A DNA stretch of 64,000 nt from an uncultured Prevotella sp. (GTDB lineage Bacteria; Bacteroidota; Bacteroidia; Bacteroidales; Bacteroidaceae). Of the stretch, positions 56,468 to 64,000 are shown piece after piece. The translations under genes were made by a program, and so were the position numbers. The stretch is from assembly GCA_900315545.1 (NCBI GenBank), contig OMZM01000007.1, positions 1-64,000 on the forward strand. Reading direction: 5' to 3'. The notes beneath the pieces were generated by a model. The model was given only the letters and a program-made list of their open reading frames with translations, ran no database searches and was not told the origin of the DNA. Positions within the stretch are counted from its first letter, which is position 1; each line of letters starts with the position of its first letter.

Positions 56468-57937
56468 ATGAAAAAGACAGATATTTTCTTTCCCTGTTCC
56501 GACATGGCTGCCGGCAACGAGTTTCTGGCTCAGTTGGCAGGCGAAAAGCATGTCGGCAACGTGTTCATGCTTGTCGGCAGCGACTTCCCTTCGTGCCATC
56601 AAGCACCCGACGGCTGCCGTTTCCTGATAGTAGACGACCTCATGTCGTCAGCCACGATGTGTGCCATAGCCCATGCCACGACGTCAGACTATGCACTGCT
56701 GGTGCTCCGAGAAACGCGCCTTACGCTCGGTCAGCACGCCGTCGACCGACTGCTGTGTGCCGCAGAGGCTACCGATGCAGAAATGGTCTACAGCGACTAC
56801 TATAAGATTTGCAACCACGAATTGCAGCGCAATCCTGTCATCGACTATTTCGCCGGCAGCCTGCGCGACGATTTCGACTTTGGAGGAGCAGTGCTCGTGA
56901 GTGCTGCCGGACTGCATGCCTATGCCGACTCACAGCCGTCAGCCAGCCGCTATGCCGGATTCTATGACCTGCGCCTGTCGCTCAGCCGTCGCGGACAACT
57001 GTTTCACTTGAACGAATTTCTATACACGATAGAAGAGTACGACCTTCGCGAAAGTGGTGTAAAGCAGTTCGACTATGTAGATGCCCGCAACCGAAACGTA
57101 CAGATAGAGATGGAACTGGCAGTCAGCCGACATCTCAGCGAGATAGGTGCCACAGTGTCTGCCGTAAACCGTCAGAACGTCGACTTCAACGCCTGCCACT
57201 TCGATGTGGAGGCATCAGTAGTCATACCAGTCTACAACCGCGAGCGTACCATCTGCGACGCAGTTGACTCAGCACTGAGTCAGAAGACAACGTTCAGATA
57301 CAACGTGATAGTGGTAGACAACCATTCTACCGACAACACCACGTCGCTGCTGCGCAAATACAGCGACAGCCGCCTCGTGCACATCATTCCGCAACGCAAC
57401 GACTTGGGCATTGGCGGCTGCTGGAACGTAGCCGTCGACGACGACAGATGCGGACGCTTTGCCGTTCAGCTCGACAGCGACGACCTCTATTCGTCAGCCG
57501 ACACCCTGCAACACATAGTAGACGAGTTCTACAAACAGCAGGCTGCAATGATTGTAGGCTCGTACCGCATGTGCGATTTCGACCTCAACACCTTGCCACC
57601 GGGAATTATCGACCACCGCGAGTGGACCGACGACAATGGTGCCAACAATGCACTGCGCATCAACGGACTTGGTGCGCCGAGAGCATTCTACACGCCTCTG
57701 CTGCGCGAAATACACTTCCCAAACACCAGTTACGGTGAGGATTATGCTCTGGGACTGGCTTTCAGCAGGAAATATCGCATCGGACGAATATACGACGAAC
57801 TGTATCTGTGCCGCCGATGGGGCGGAAACAGCGACGCAGCACTGTCGGTTGAGAAAGTGAATGCCAACAACCTGTACAAGGACAGGCTGCGCACGATGGA
57901 ACTGGCAGCACGAATCAAAATGAACAAACGTAAGTAA
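56468..57937 (+). CDS. Glycosyltransferase with tandem GT-A-like halves (GT2 family)
   Basis: 489 residues from ATG at 56468 ([16 protein letters not shown]); the frame from 56420 lies next to the promoter and is unlikely. The C-terminal half (about 250-489) is a clear GT2 domain: [34 protein letters not shown], and the metal-binding [12 protein letters not shown]. The N-terminal half has [11 protein letters not shown] and [11 protein letters not shown] but no intact start of a GT-A fold, so it looks like a degenerate second copy. Soluble, no signal. It overlaps the next gene by one base. Donor and acceptor unknown. Confidence 0.82.
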   Translation: MKKTDIFFPCSDMAAGNEFLAQLAGEKHVGNVFMLVGSDFPSCHQAPDGCRFLIVDDLMSSATMCAIAHATTSDYALLVLRETRLTLGQHAVDRLLCAAEATDAEMVYSDYYKICNHELQRNPVIDYFAGSLRDDFDFGGAVLVSAAGLHAYADSQPSASRYAGFYDLRLSLSRRGQLFHLNEFLYTIEEYDLRESGVKQFDYVDARNRNVQIEMELAVSRHLSEIGATVSAVNRQNVDFNACHFDVEASVVIPVYNRERTICDAVDSALSQKTTFRYNVIVVDNHSTDNTTSLLRKYSDSRLVHIIPQRNDLGIGGCWNVAVDDDRCGRFAVQLDSDDLYSSADTLQHIVDEFYKQQAAMIVGSYRMCDFDLNTLPPGIIDHREWTDDNGANNALRINGLGAPRAFYTPLLREIHFPNTSYGEDYALGLAFSRKYRIGRIYDELYLCRRWGGNSDAALSVEKVNANNLYKDRLRTMELAARIKMNKRK

Positions 57938-58917
57938 TGGAAATGAATAGGTCAGGCGAAATAAATGCTTTTTTCGACCAGCAACTGAGTGCATGGGACG
58001 ATGCGCGACAGCGTTTCGCAAATCTTGAGCAAGTCAGCACGCGCGAAATTGTCGTAGACGGTTTTGCACTGACAATACAATACAATCCTACACGCATCGT
58101 GTCGACAAGTGCCAACATCAGCAAGCAGGCACTCTCAGAACGTCCGTGCTTCCTATGTGAAAAGAACAGACCTGCATGTCAGATGACAAAAGTCGTTGAC
58201 GATGACTTCGAGTTGCTTGTCAATCCCTTTCCGATAATGCCAAAGCACTACACCATACCACTGCGCCGACATGAGCCGCAAGTCATTGCAGACAGGTATG
58301 AGGAGATGCTGAAACTGCTGGCGCTATACCCCGAACTGACCGTTTTCTACAATGGAGCGCATTGCGGAGCGTCTGCACCAGACCACATGCACCTGCAGGC
58401 AGCCGAAGGAGGGCTGTTGCCAATACAGAAACACTGGCGGCAACTGTGTAAAACGCTCGAGAAACTATGTCCGACAGACATCGGCAACGCAGACAATGGC
58501 ACTCTGACTAATGGAATATATCATATCGTTGGCTATCCGTTTGCGGCATTTCTGGTGTATTCCGACAATGAAACGACGGGCGAGGAATTGTTTTCTGCAA
58601 TATATAATGCTATGTCTGAAATGTCGGAAACTGACGATGAGCCAATGATGAACATAGTGGTTTGGCGTGAAAACAATGGCTTTGCGAGTGTTGTTTTCCC
58701 ACGTCGTAACCACAGACCCAAATGCTATTATGCGACAGACGATAGCCAGCGGCTTGTCAGTCCAGGTGCTTTAGACATGGCAGGACTTGTCATAACACCG
58801 AGAGATACTGATTATGAGGTACTTAACGCAGAGAAAATAAAGCAAATTTTTGCAGAAGTTTCATATACGGAAGCCGATGTTGAGGCACTGAAAGCTAAAC
58901 TGAAAAGTAAGAAATGA
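57937..58917 (+). CDS. DUF4922-type GalT/HIT-like nucleotidyl phosphorylase or transferase
   Basis: 326 residues. CFLC at 71-74 (possible zinc ligands), NPFPIMPKHYTIPLRRHEPQ at about 96-115, and the active-site-type HMHLQ motif at about 150-154 (DHMHLQAAEGGLLP) reproduce the CxxC...HxHxQ pattern of galactose-1-phosphate uridylyltransferase and plant GDP-galactose phosphorylase. These enzymes form a nucleotidyl-His intermediate. In Bacteroidetes the family is annotated DUF4922 with no proven role. Coupled start to the previous gene (TAATG) and 1 bp before the next indicate one operon. Sugar-nucleotide chemistry is inferred. Confidence 0.78.
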   Translation: MEMNRSGEINAFFDQQLSAWDDARQRFANLEQVSTREIVVDGFALTIQYNPTRIVSTSANISKQALSERPCFLCEKNRPACQMTKVVDDDFELLVNPFPIMPKHYTIPLRRHEPQVIADRYEEMLKLLALYPELTVFYNGAHCGASAPDHMHLQAAEGGLLPIQKHWRQLCKTLEKLCPTDIGNADNGTLTNGIYHIVGYPFAAFLVYSDNETTGEELFSAIYNAMSEMSETDDEPMMNIVVWRENNGFASVVFPRRNHRPKCYYATDDSQRLVSPGALDMAGLVITPRDTDYEVLNAEKIKQIFAEVSYTEADVEALKAKLKSKK

Positions 58918-58918
58918 T

Positions 58919-60151
58919 ATGAGTCCAAACGTAAAGGTAGGCATCGTAAATGCACGGGAATTGTCGTTCACGCTGAACGACACATACCTTCTCGGCAGTG
59001 AGCCGATGTCGGGCAGACACACAGCACTATTCGCCGAAGGAAAGATAATGCTGAACGGTAAACCGTACGACGACGTCTTGCTTATGCCAACAGCACCAGC
59101 ATCGTCGTTCACACTTGAGGATGTTACCATCGGAGTGAACTTCCACTGGGAACGCAAGGAGAACGAAACGTTTGAAGGAATGCTGCATCTCGTAATAGAC
59201 AATGGCACAATCTGCGCCATCAATGAGTTGCCTGCAGAGAACTATCTGCGCAGTGTCATATCGAGCGAGATGAGAGCCGACGCGTCGTTGCAGTTGCTGA
59301 AAGCCCACGCAGTGATATCGCGCTCATGGCTGATATCGCAGCTCAGACATGCCGGAGGCAATGCTGCCGCGACGTGCAGGCATTCTTCAGACTGTTGCAT
59401 ACAAAACGAGGTGATACGCTGGTACGACAGAGAAGACCACAGACTGTTCGACGTGTGTGCCGACGACCACTGCCAGCGCTATCAGGGTATAACGCGTGCG
59501 ACTCGGCAGCAGGTGGATAGGGCTGTGAAGGAGACCTGCGGAGAAGTGATAATGTATGGCGATGAGATATGCGATGCACGTTTCAGCAAGTGTTGTGGTG
59601 GTCTGACGGAGGAATTTCAATACTGTTGGGATGATACACCGAAGGCATATCTGAAAAGCGTTGCAGACCCATATTGCAATACCGACGACAAAAACGTGTT
59701 GCGACAGGTGCTTAATGACTACGACCTTGAGACCGATGACTTTCACGACTGGACAACGTCTTACAGTGTAGAAGAAGTGTCGCGGCTTGTCAGGGAAAAC
59801 ACCAAGAAAGACATAGGAAGCATTACCGACATCATACCTATGGAGCGCGGAAAGAGTGGACGAATATGGAAACTAAGACTGTGCGGAACAATCGGCGAAC
59901 TAATAATTGGCAAAGAGCTCGAAATAAGACGAGTCTTGAGCACGTCACACCTAAAGAGCAGTTGGTTCGATGTTGAACGCACAACCGACGATAACGGACA
60001 CACAACCGGATTTGTGCTGCATGGACACGGATGGGGACACGGTGTCGGACTCTGCCAGATAGGTGCCGCAGTGATGGGAGAAAAAGGTATTGACTATAAG
60101 GAAATACTTAAACATTATTATAATAAATCGGAAATTAAAAAGTTATATTGA
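58919..60151 (+). CDS. SpoIID/LytB-domain protein without evident signal peptide
   Basis: 410 residues. The SpoIID domain is seen in the central LPAENYLRSVISSEMRADASLQLLKAHAVISRSWLISQ and C-terminal VLHGHGWGHGVGLCQIGAAVMGEKG segments. Known members are lytic transglycosylases that cut denuded glycan, or enhancers of LytB amidases, and act outside the cytoplasm. This one starts MSPNVKVGIVNARELSFTLN with no hydrophobic leader. It contains several Cys, including RHSSDCCIQNE and CDARFSKCCGG. It is embedded between the GalT/HIT-like gene and AmpG-like transporters. The catalytic Glu of SpoIID transglycosylases is probably that in SSEM. Confidence 0.85.
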   Translation: MSPNVKVGIVNARELSFTLNDTYLLGSEPMSGRHTALFAEGKIMLNGKPYDDVLLMPTAPASSFTLEDVTIGVNFHWERKENETFEGMLHLVIDNGTICAINELPAENYLRSVISSEMRADASLQLLKAHAVISRSWLISQLRHAGGNAAATCRHSSDCCIQNEVIRWYDREDHRLFDVCADDHCQRYQGITRATRQQVDRAVKETCGEVIMYGDEICDARFSKCCGGLTEEFQYCWDDTPKAYLKSVADPYCNTDDKNVLRQVLNDYDLETDDFHDWTTSYSVEEVSRLVRENTKKDIGSITDIIPMERGKSGRIWKLRLCGTIGELIIGKELEIRRVLSTSHLKSSWFDVERTTDDNGHTTGFVLHGHGWGHGVGLCQIGAAVMGEKGIDYKEILKHYYNKSEIKKLY

Positions 60152-60167
60152 TATCCTACATTTCAAA

Positions 60168-61460
60168 ATGAAGACAAAAACAAATCTGACAGATTGGACA
60201 CGGTCGGCCGCTTGGGTGTCGACGAGCAATTTTGCAGAAGGCATTCCATATGTCGCAGTAATGACATTGTCGCTGATAATGTATAAGAACATGGGACTGT
60301 CTAACACAGACGTAACACTATATACAGCATGGCTTTACCTGCCTTGGGTAATAAAACCGCTGTGGAGCCCGTTTGTTGACGTACTGATGACAAAGCGTTT
60401 CTGGATACTGGCAATGGAGTTGATAATCGGTGCCACGCTTGCCGGTGTTGCTTTCACGTTGCCTACGTCGTTCTGGTTGCAGGGCACGCTCTGTTTTTTC
60501 TGGCTAATGGCATTCTCGAGTGCTACCCACGATATTGCCGTAGACGGTTTCTATATGCTTGGACTTGACCAGCAGAAGCAGTCGGTATTTGTAGGTGTGC
60601 GCAGTTTCTTCTATCGTGTGAGCATGATTCTGGGACAGGGCGCATTGGTAATGCTTGCCGGCAAATGGCAGGAGGAGACAGGCAGAACAGCCTATTCTTG
60701 GGGACTCGTATTCTACCTTATGGCTGCCGTGTTCATCGCTCTGTTTGCATTCCATGCCTTTATATTGCCACATCCCGCAGAAGACAGTATGAAGGAAAAG
60801 ACAAACATGTCGGATATAATGAAGGAACTCGGTGAAACGGTTGTTACGTTCTTCAGGAAACCGCAGGTCGTGGCAGGCATATGCTTCATGCTTTTCTATC
60901 GTATGCCTGAAGGATTGCTTGTCAAAATATCCACGCTTTTCCTTCTTGACGATGCCGCAAGCGGTGGTCTTGGACTGACGGAGATACAGTTGGGACTGGT
61001 ACAGGGTACTGTCGGCGTTGTCGGACTTGTTGCCGGCGGAATCATTGGTGGTATTCTGGCAGGCATCTATGGTCTGAAACGTTGCCTGTGGCCTATGGTC
61101 TGCGCCATCACACTGCCAGATGTCGTCTATGTTTACTTGGCATACGCCTTGCCGTCAAACCTCCTGATAGTAAATATATGTGTATTCGTAGAGCAGTTTG
61201 GCTACGGACTTGGTTTCACAGCCTATATGCTTTACTTGATATATTATAGTCAGGGCTCGCACAAGACATCGCATTACGCACTGTGTACAGCCCTGATGGC
61301 GCTGTCGATGATGATACCCGGAATGGTGGCAGGTGCTTTGCAGGAAGCCGTAGGTTATCGTACGTTCTTCCTGATAGTAATGGCTTGCTGCGTCGTAACG
61401 TTCATCGTAGCTTCTTATGTGAAGATAGATGCAGACTTCGGAATGAAGAAAAAACAGTAG
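60168..61460 (+). CDS. AmpG-like MFS transporter, copy 1
   Basis: 430 residues from ATG at 60168 (MKTKTNLTDWTRSAAW), 16 bp after the SpoIID-like gene. About 12-14 membrane helices. The segments EGIPYVAVMTLSLIMYKNMGLSNTDVTLYTAWLYLPWVIKPLWSPFVD and SATHDIAVDGFYMLGLDQQKQ match the AmpG/PAT family (anhydromuropeptide permeases and acetyl-CoA transporters). Gene context with a SpoIID protein favours uptake of peptidoglycan fragments. A different oligosaccharide is possible. The longer frame from 60090 overlaps the previous gene. Confidence 0.85.
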   Translation: MKTKTNLTDWTRSAAWVSTSNFAEGIPYVAVMTLSLIMYKNMGLSNTDVTLYTAWLYLPWVIKPLWSPFVDVLMTKRFWILAMELIIGATLAGVAFTLPTSFWLQGTLCFFWLMAFSSATHDIAVDGFYMLGLDQQKQSVFVGVRSFFYRVSMILGQGALVMLAGKWQEETGRTAYSWGLVFYLMAAVFIALFAFHAFILPHPAEDSMKEKTNMSDIMKELGETVVTFFRKPQVVAGICFMLFYRMPEGLLVKISTLFLLDDAASGGLGLTEIQLGLVQGTVGVVGLVAGGIIGGILAGIYGLKRCLWPMVCAITLPDVVYVYLAYALPSNLLIVNICVFVEQFGYGLGFTAYMLYLIYYSQGSHKTSHYALCTALMALSMMIPGMVAGALQEAVGYRTFFLIVMACCVVTFIVASYVKIDADFGMKKKQ

Positions 61461-61494
61461 ACGCGACATATTTTACAGAAAGAAAGACAGTATT

Positions 61495-62787
61495 ATGCTC
61501 GGACAGAAAGAACAGGATACGAACAAAAAGATATGGATGTGGATGCCCTCTCTTTACATTATGAAGGGACTTCCCATATCTATTGTTATGCTGCTGTCCA
61601 CTATTGTGTATAAGCGTTTCGGGCTTTCAAGCAGTGGTGTGTTGTTCCTGACGTCGTGGCTGATGCTGGCGTGGGTGCTTAAACCTTTGTGGCGACCAAT
61701 GGTAGACACGCTTTTTACAAGACGTGTATGGGTTATTGCATTGCAAATAATGATGACAGCAGTGCTGTATTTGTTATCAACATCGATAACAAATGATACT
61801 GCAAATAGCAACATATTCATGTATTTCCTATTGCTTTCGTTCGTCGGCGCAACCCACGAGGTAGCTGTCGAGAACTATTATATAGAGCGAATGAGACGAC
61901 AGGTCAGCAAGCGTACAAGTCTGGTAAAGATAACTTTCTACATGTTGCCTTTGTCATTGCTGATGGGAGTGCTGATAATGATAGAGGGAAACATGGAGAC
62001 TTTATCGCGTCAAGTCGCAAAATCGTGGAGTCAGACATTCTTACTTTTGGCATTATTGTCAGCCATATTGACTCTATATCATATTATATTGCTGCGTCAT
62101 AAAACAGACAAGATGCCTATGATATACTTCATGGACAGACGACACTGGAACAGAATTTTGCAACAGAGACTGTATACTTTCTTCATGAAGCCATCTGCTG
62201 TGATGTCAGTAGTTGCTATGTTGCTATATCCAATGTCAGTAGTATTGTTCAGCAAGATATCAATTCTGTTTCTTTTCGACCGTGAAAGCTATGGTGGAAT
62301 GGGACTGTCGCCACAGGAATTTTCATTTGTTGAGGGAACAATAGGGGCTATGTTTCTGCTTGTAGGCATTGTATGTGGACAGTATCTTGTAATGCAGAGA
62401 CGCGAAATGAAGTACAAATGGCTGATGACACTTTCTATTATTGCAGCAGAAAGTATATACCTGTATCTCAGCTATAACATATCTTGCAGCATGACAGTAT
62501 TGACGTTACTCGTCTCAATGTCTAATCTGCTGATTGGATTTGGCTTCATGTCATACATGAATTTCCTGTATTCATATAGTCAGGGACGCCATTCGTCGGC
62601 GCATCATGGCATCGCACTGAGTATAATGATGCTGTCGTTTATGCTGACATCGATGTTTTCGGGATACTGGCAAGAAGCAATCGGCTACAAGAATTACTTT
62701 ATTCTCACGCTTGCGGTGTCATTGCTGGCAGTGCTGACCACACCTGTATTGTGCAGGAAAAAGGATGTAAGAAAAACTAATATATGA
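61495..62787 (+). CDS. AmpG-like MFS transporter, copy 2
   Basis: 430 residues, the same length as copy 1 and 34 bp behind it. Shared layout: KGLPISIVMLLSTIVYKRFGLSSSGVLFLTSWLMLAWVLKPLWRPMVDTLF, SFVGATHEVAVENYYIERMRRQ, and YSQGRHSSAHHGIALSIMMLSFMLTSMFSGYWQEAIGY. The family Asp in the ATHDIAVDG motif of copy 1 is replaced by Glu/Asn (ATHEVAVEN), so substrate or coupling may differ. Old tandem duplication; the two may act on related substrates or form a pair. Confidence 0.85.
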   Translation: MLGQKEQDTNKKIWMWMPSLYIMKGLPISIVMLLSTIVYKRFGLSSSGVLFLTSWLMLAWVLKPLWRPMVDTLFTRRVWVIALQIMMTAVLYLLSTSITNDTANSNIFMYFLLLSFVGATHEVAVENYYIERMRRQVSKRTSLVKITFYMLPLSLLMGVLIMIEGNMETLSRQVAKSWSQTFLLLALLSAILTLYHIILLRHKTDKMPMIYFMDRRHWNRILQQRLYTFFMKPSAVMSVVAMLLYPMSVVLFSKISILFLFDRESYGGMGLSPQEFSFVEGTIGAMFLLVGIVCGQYLVMQRREMKYKWLMTLSIIAAESIYLYLSYNISCSMTVLTLLVSMSNLLIGFGFMSYMNFLYSYSQGRHSSAHHGIALSIMMLSFMLTSMFSGYWQEAIGYKNYFILTLAVSLLAVLTTPVLCRKKDVRKTNI

Positions 62788-62813
62788 AATATACAATGAA
62801 AAACAGATAGATT

Positions 62814-64000
62814 ATGAGCAAAACAAAGAATCAACAAACAAAATCAAAACTTAACACTGAAATTGTTGAAGGCAACTTGCGGTATTTGGAGCTGTTGTCG
62901 CAGTCGTTTCCGACGATTGCAGATGCGAGTACGGAGGTGATAAACCTGCAGGCAATTCTGAACCTTCCGAAGGGTACAGAGCATTTCCTTGCAGACCTGC
63001 ACGGAGCCTATCCTGCTTTTCAGCATGTCATGCGCAATGCCTCAGGAAACATAAAGAGAAAGGTAAACGATCTTTTTGGAAATGAGCTTCGTGAGTGCGA
63101 CAAGCGCGAATTGTGTGCACTTATCTACTATCCTGAGCAGAAACTGGAACTGATAAAGCAGACAGAGGAGGACATAGAAGACTGGTATCACATCACAATC
63201 CACCAGCTTGTGCGTGTCTGCCGAGACGTTTCAAGCAAATATACACGCTCGAAGGTGAGAAAGGCGCTGCCCAAAGATTTCTCTTACATCATACAGGAAT
63301 TGATGCATGAGCGTACTGACGATACAAACAAAGTGGCGTATATAAAAGGAATTATAGACACAATCATTAATACAGGCAGAGCCGACGACTTCATTAAAAC
63401 TATATGTATTGTCATTCAGCGACTTGTTATCGACAAACTGCATATACTTGGCGATATCTTCGACAGAGGTCCTGGTGCACATCTGATATTAGACCTGCTG
63501 AAGCAATACAACAACTGGGACATACAGTGGGGTAACCACGATATGTTGTGGATGGGTGCCGTAGCCGGCAATGAAGCCTGCATCTGCAACGTCATACGTC
63601 TGTGTCTGAGGTATGCAAACCTCACTACACTCGAAGAAGCATACGGTATCAACCTTGTTCCGCTTGCCACTTTTGCGCTCGAACACTATGCCGACGACCC
63701 GTGCAAGGAGTTCATTCCAAAGACAAGTGGTGGCAGCGAGCCGCTGAACGAGAAGAACATCAAGCTGACAGCCATGATGCACAAAGCCATAGCTGTAATG
63801 CAGTTCAAGGTGGAAGGACAGATTTTCCACCGCCGTCCGGAATGGAACATGGAAGACCGCGACCTGCTTAGTTGCATCGACTACGACAAGGGAACCGTAA
63901 AAATTGACGGTAAGGAATACAAGATGACATCTTGCTCGTTCCCTACCGTAGACCGCAGCAACCCTACGAAGCTGACAGTGGAGGAACAGGAATTGCTTGA
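62814..64000 (+). CDS. fbp: Fructose-1,6-bisphosphatase class III (3' end beyond window)
   Basis: Open from ATG at 62814 to the window end, 395 codons of the roughly 650-670 usual for the family. Class III FBPase of gluconeogenesis, related to metallophosphoesterases: HFLADLHGAYPAFQHVMRNASG (metal-binding Asp/His), DKLHILGDIFDRGPGAHLILDLL and WDIQWGNHDMLWMGA (Asn/His ligands) are complete. This class is typical of Firmicutes and Bacteroidetes. It lies 26 bp after the second transporter and is probably the last known gene of that operon. Confidence 0.95.
   Translation, partial: MSKTKNQQTKSKLNTEIVEGNLRYLELLSQSFPTIADASTEVINLQAILNLPKGTEHFLADLHGAYPAFQHVMRNASGNIKRKVNDLFGNELRECDKRELCALIYYPEQKLELIKQTEEDIEDWYHITIHQLVRVCRDVSSKYTRSKVRKALPKDFSYIIQELMHERTDDTNKVAYIKGIIDTIINTGRADDFIKTICIVIQRLVIDKLHILGDIFDRGPGAHLILDLLKQYNNWDIQWGNHDMLWMGAVAGNEACICNVIRLCLRYANLTTLEEAYGINLVPLATFALEHYADDPCKEFIPKTSGGSEPLNEKNIKLTAMMHKAIAVMQFKVEGQIFHRRPEWNMEDRDLLSCIDYDKGTVKIDGKEYKMTSCSFPTVDRSNPTKLTVEEQELL

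Overview
The window is chromosomal DNA from a member of the Bacteroidales, most likely Prevotella or a close relative. Three things point there. Many genes are preceded by the Bacteroides-type promoter TTTG-N19-TAnnTTTG, with no Shine-Dalgarno. The ATP synthase operon has the Bacteroidetes order (beta-epsilon-small membrane protein-a-c-b-delta-alpha-gamma, with an a subunit carrying a long extracytoplasmic N-terminus). The gene content also fits: ComEC without a beta-lactamase domain, class III FBPase, an FHS sugar transporter between galM and galK, and tandem FadD-like ligases.

Layout. 1-360: scar with an RHS remnant. 362-5404: phosphate transporter, ispE, HU, a 29-residue basic ribosomal-type protein and RNase G. 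5440-10116 (minus): fabD, cytoplasmic GH13, AlaX-like editing protein, comEC. 10356-11640 (minus): tRNA-Thr heading the S6-S18-L9 operon. 11810-16569 (minus): sppA-lpxK-pnp-thiL. 16871-21423 (minus): type III restriction-modification system. 22497-24445: groESL, followed by a promoter-to-terminator unit with no ORF (candidate sRNA). 24787-28176 (minus): two acyl-CoA ligase paralogues. 28313-29563 (minus): LolC/E-type permease. 30228-33858 (minus): galactose operon. 34092-41407 (minus): ATP synthase. 41593-46765 (minus): aspS, RNase Y, ZapA and small proteins. 47590-52440: start of an exopolysaccharide locus. 52559-55731: small stress and housekeeping genes. 56468-64000: operon of a glycosyltransferase, GalT/HIT-like protein, SpoIID-like protein, two AmpG-like transporters and FBPase (cut by the window end).

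The most unusual finding is a family of four dispersed intergenic elements of about 430-460 bp (21841-22296 +, 29664-30121 -, 46951-47378 +, 55908-56352 -). Each points at the start of a different gene: groES, the LolC/E-type permease, the priming sugar transferase and a flavin reductase. Each holds an array of imperfect palindromes at an exact 22-bp period. Exactly 155 bp after the last palindrome comes a box matching the sigma-54 -24/-12 promoter (TTTGGCACACTTTTTGC in three copies). From the upstream conserved module to this box the distance is 411 bp in three copies and 389 bp in the fourth, a difference of exactly one 22-bp unit. This looks like an undescribed regulatory cassette or structured RNA family. 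Its function is inferred only; no rpoN or activator gene lies in the window.

Other points of interest are a 17-tyrosine YG-rich tail on the Wzc-like kinase, a nested palindrome upstream of mod, and a SpoIID-domain protein with no visible signal peptide beside muropeptide-type transporters.
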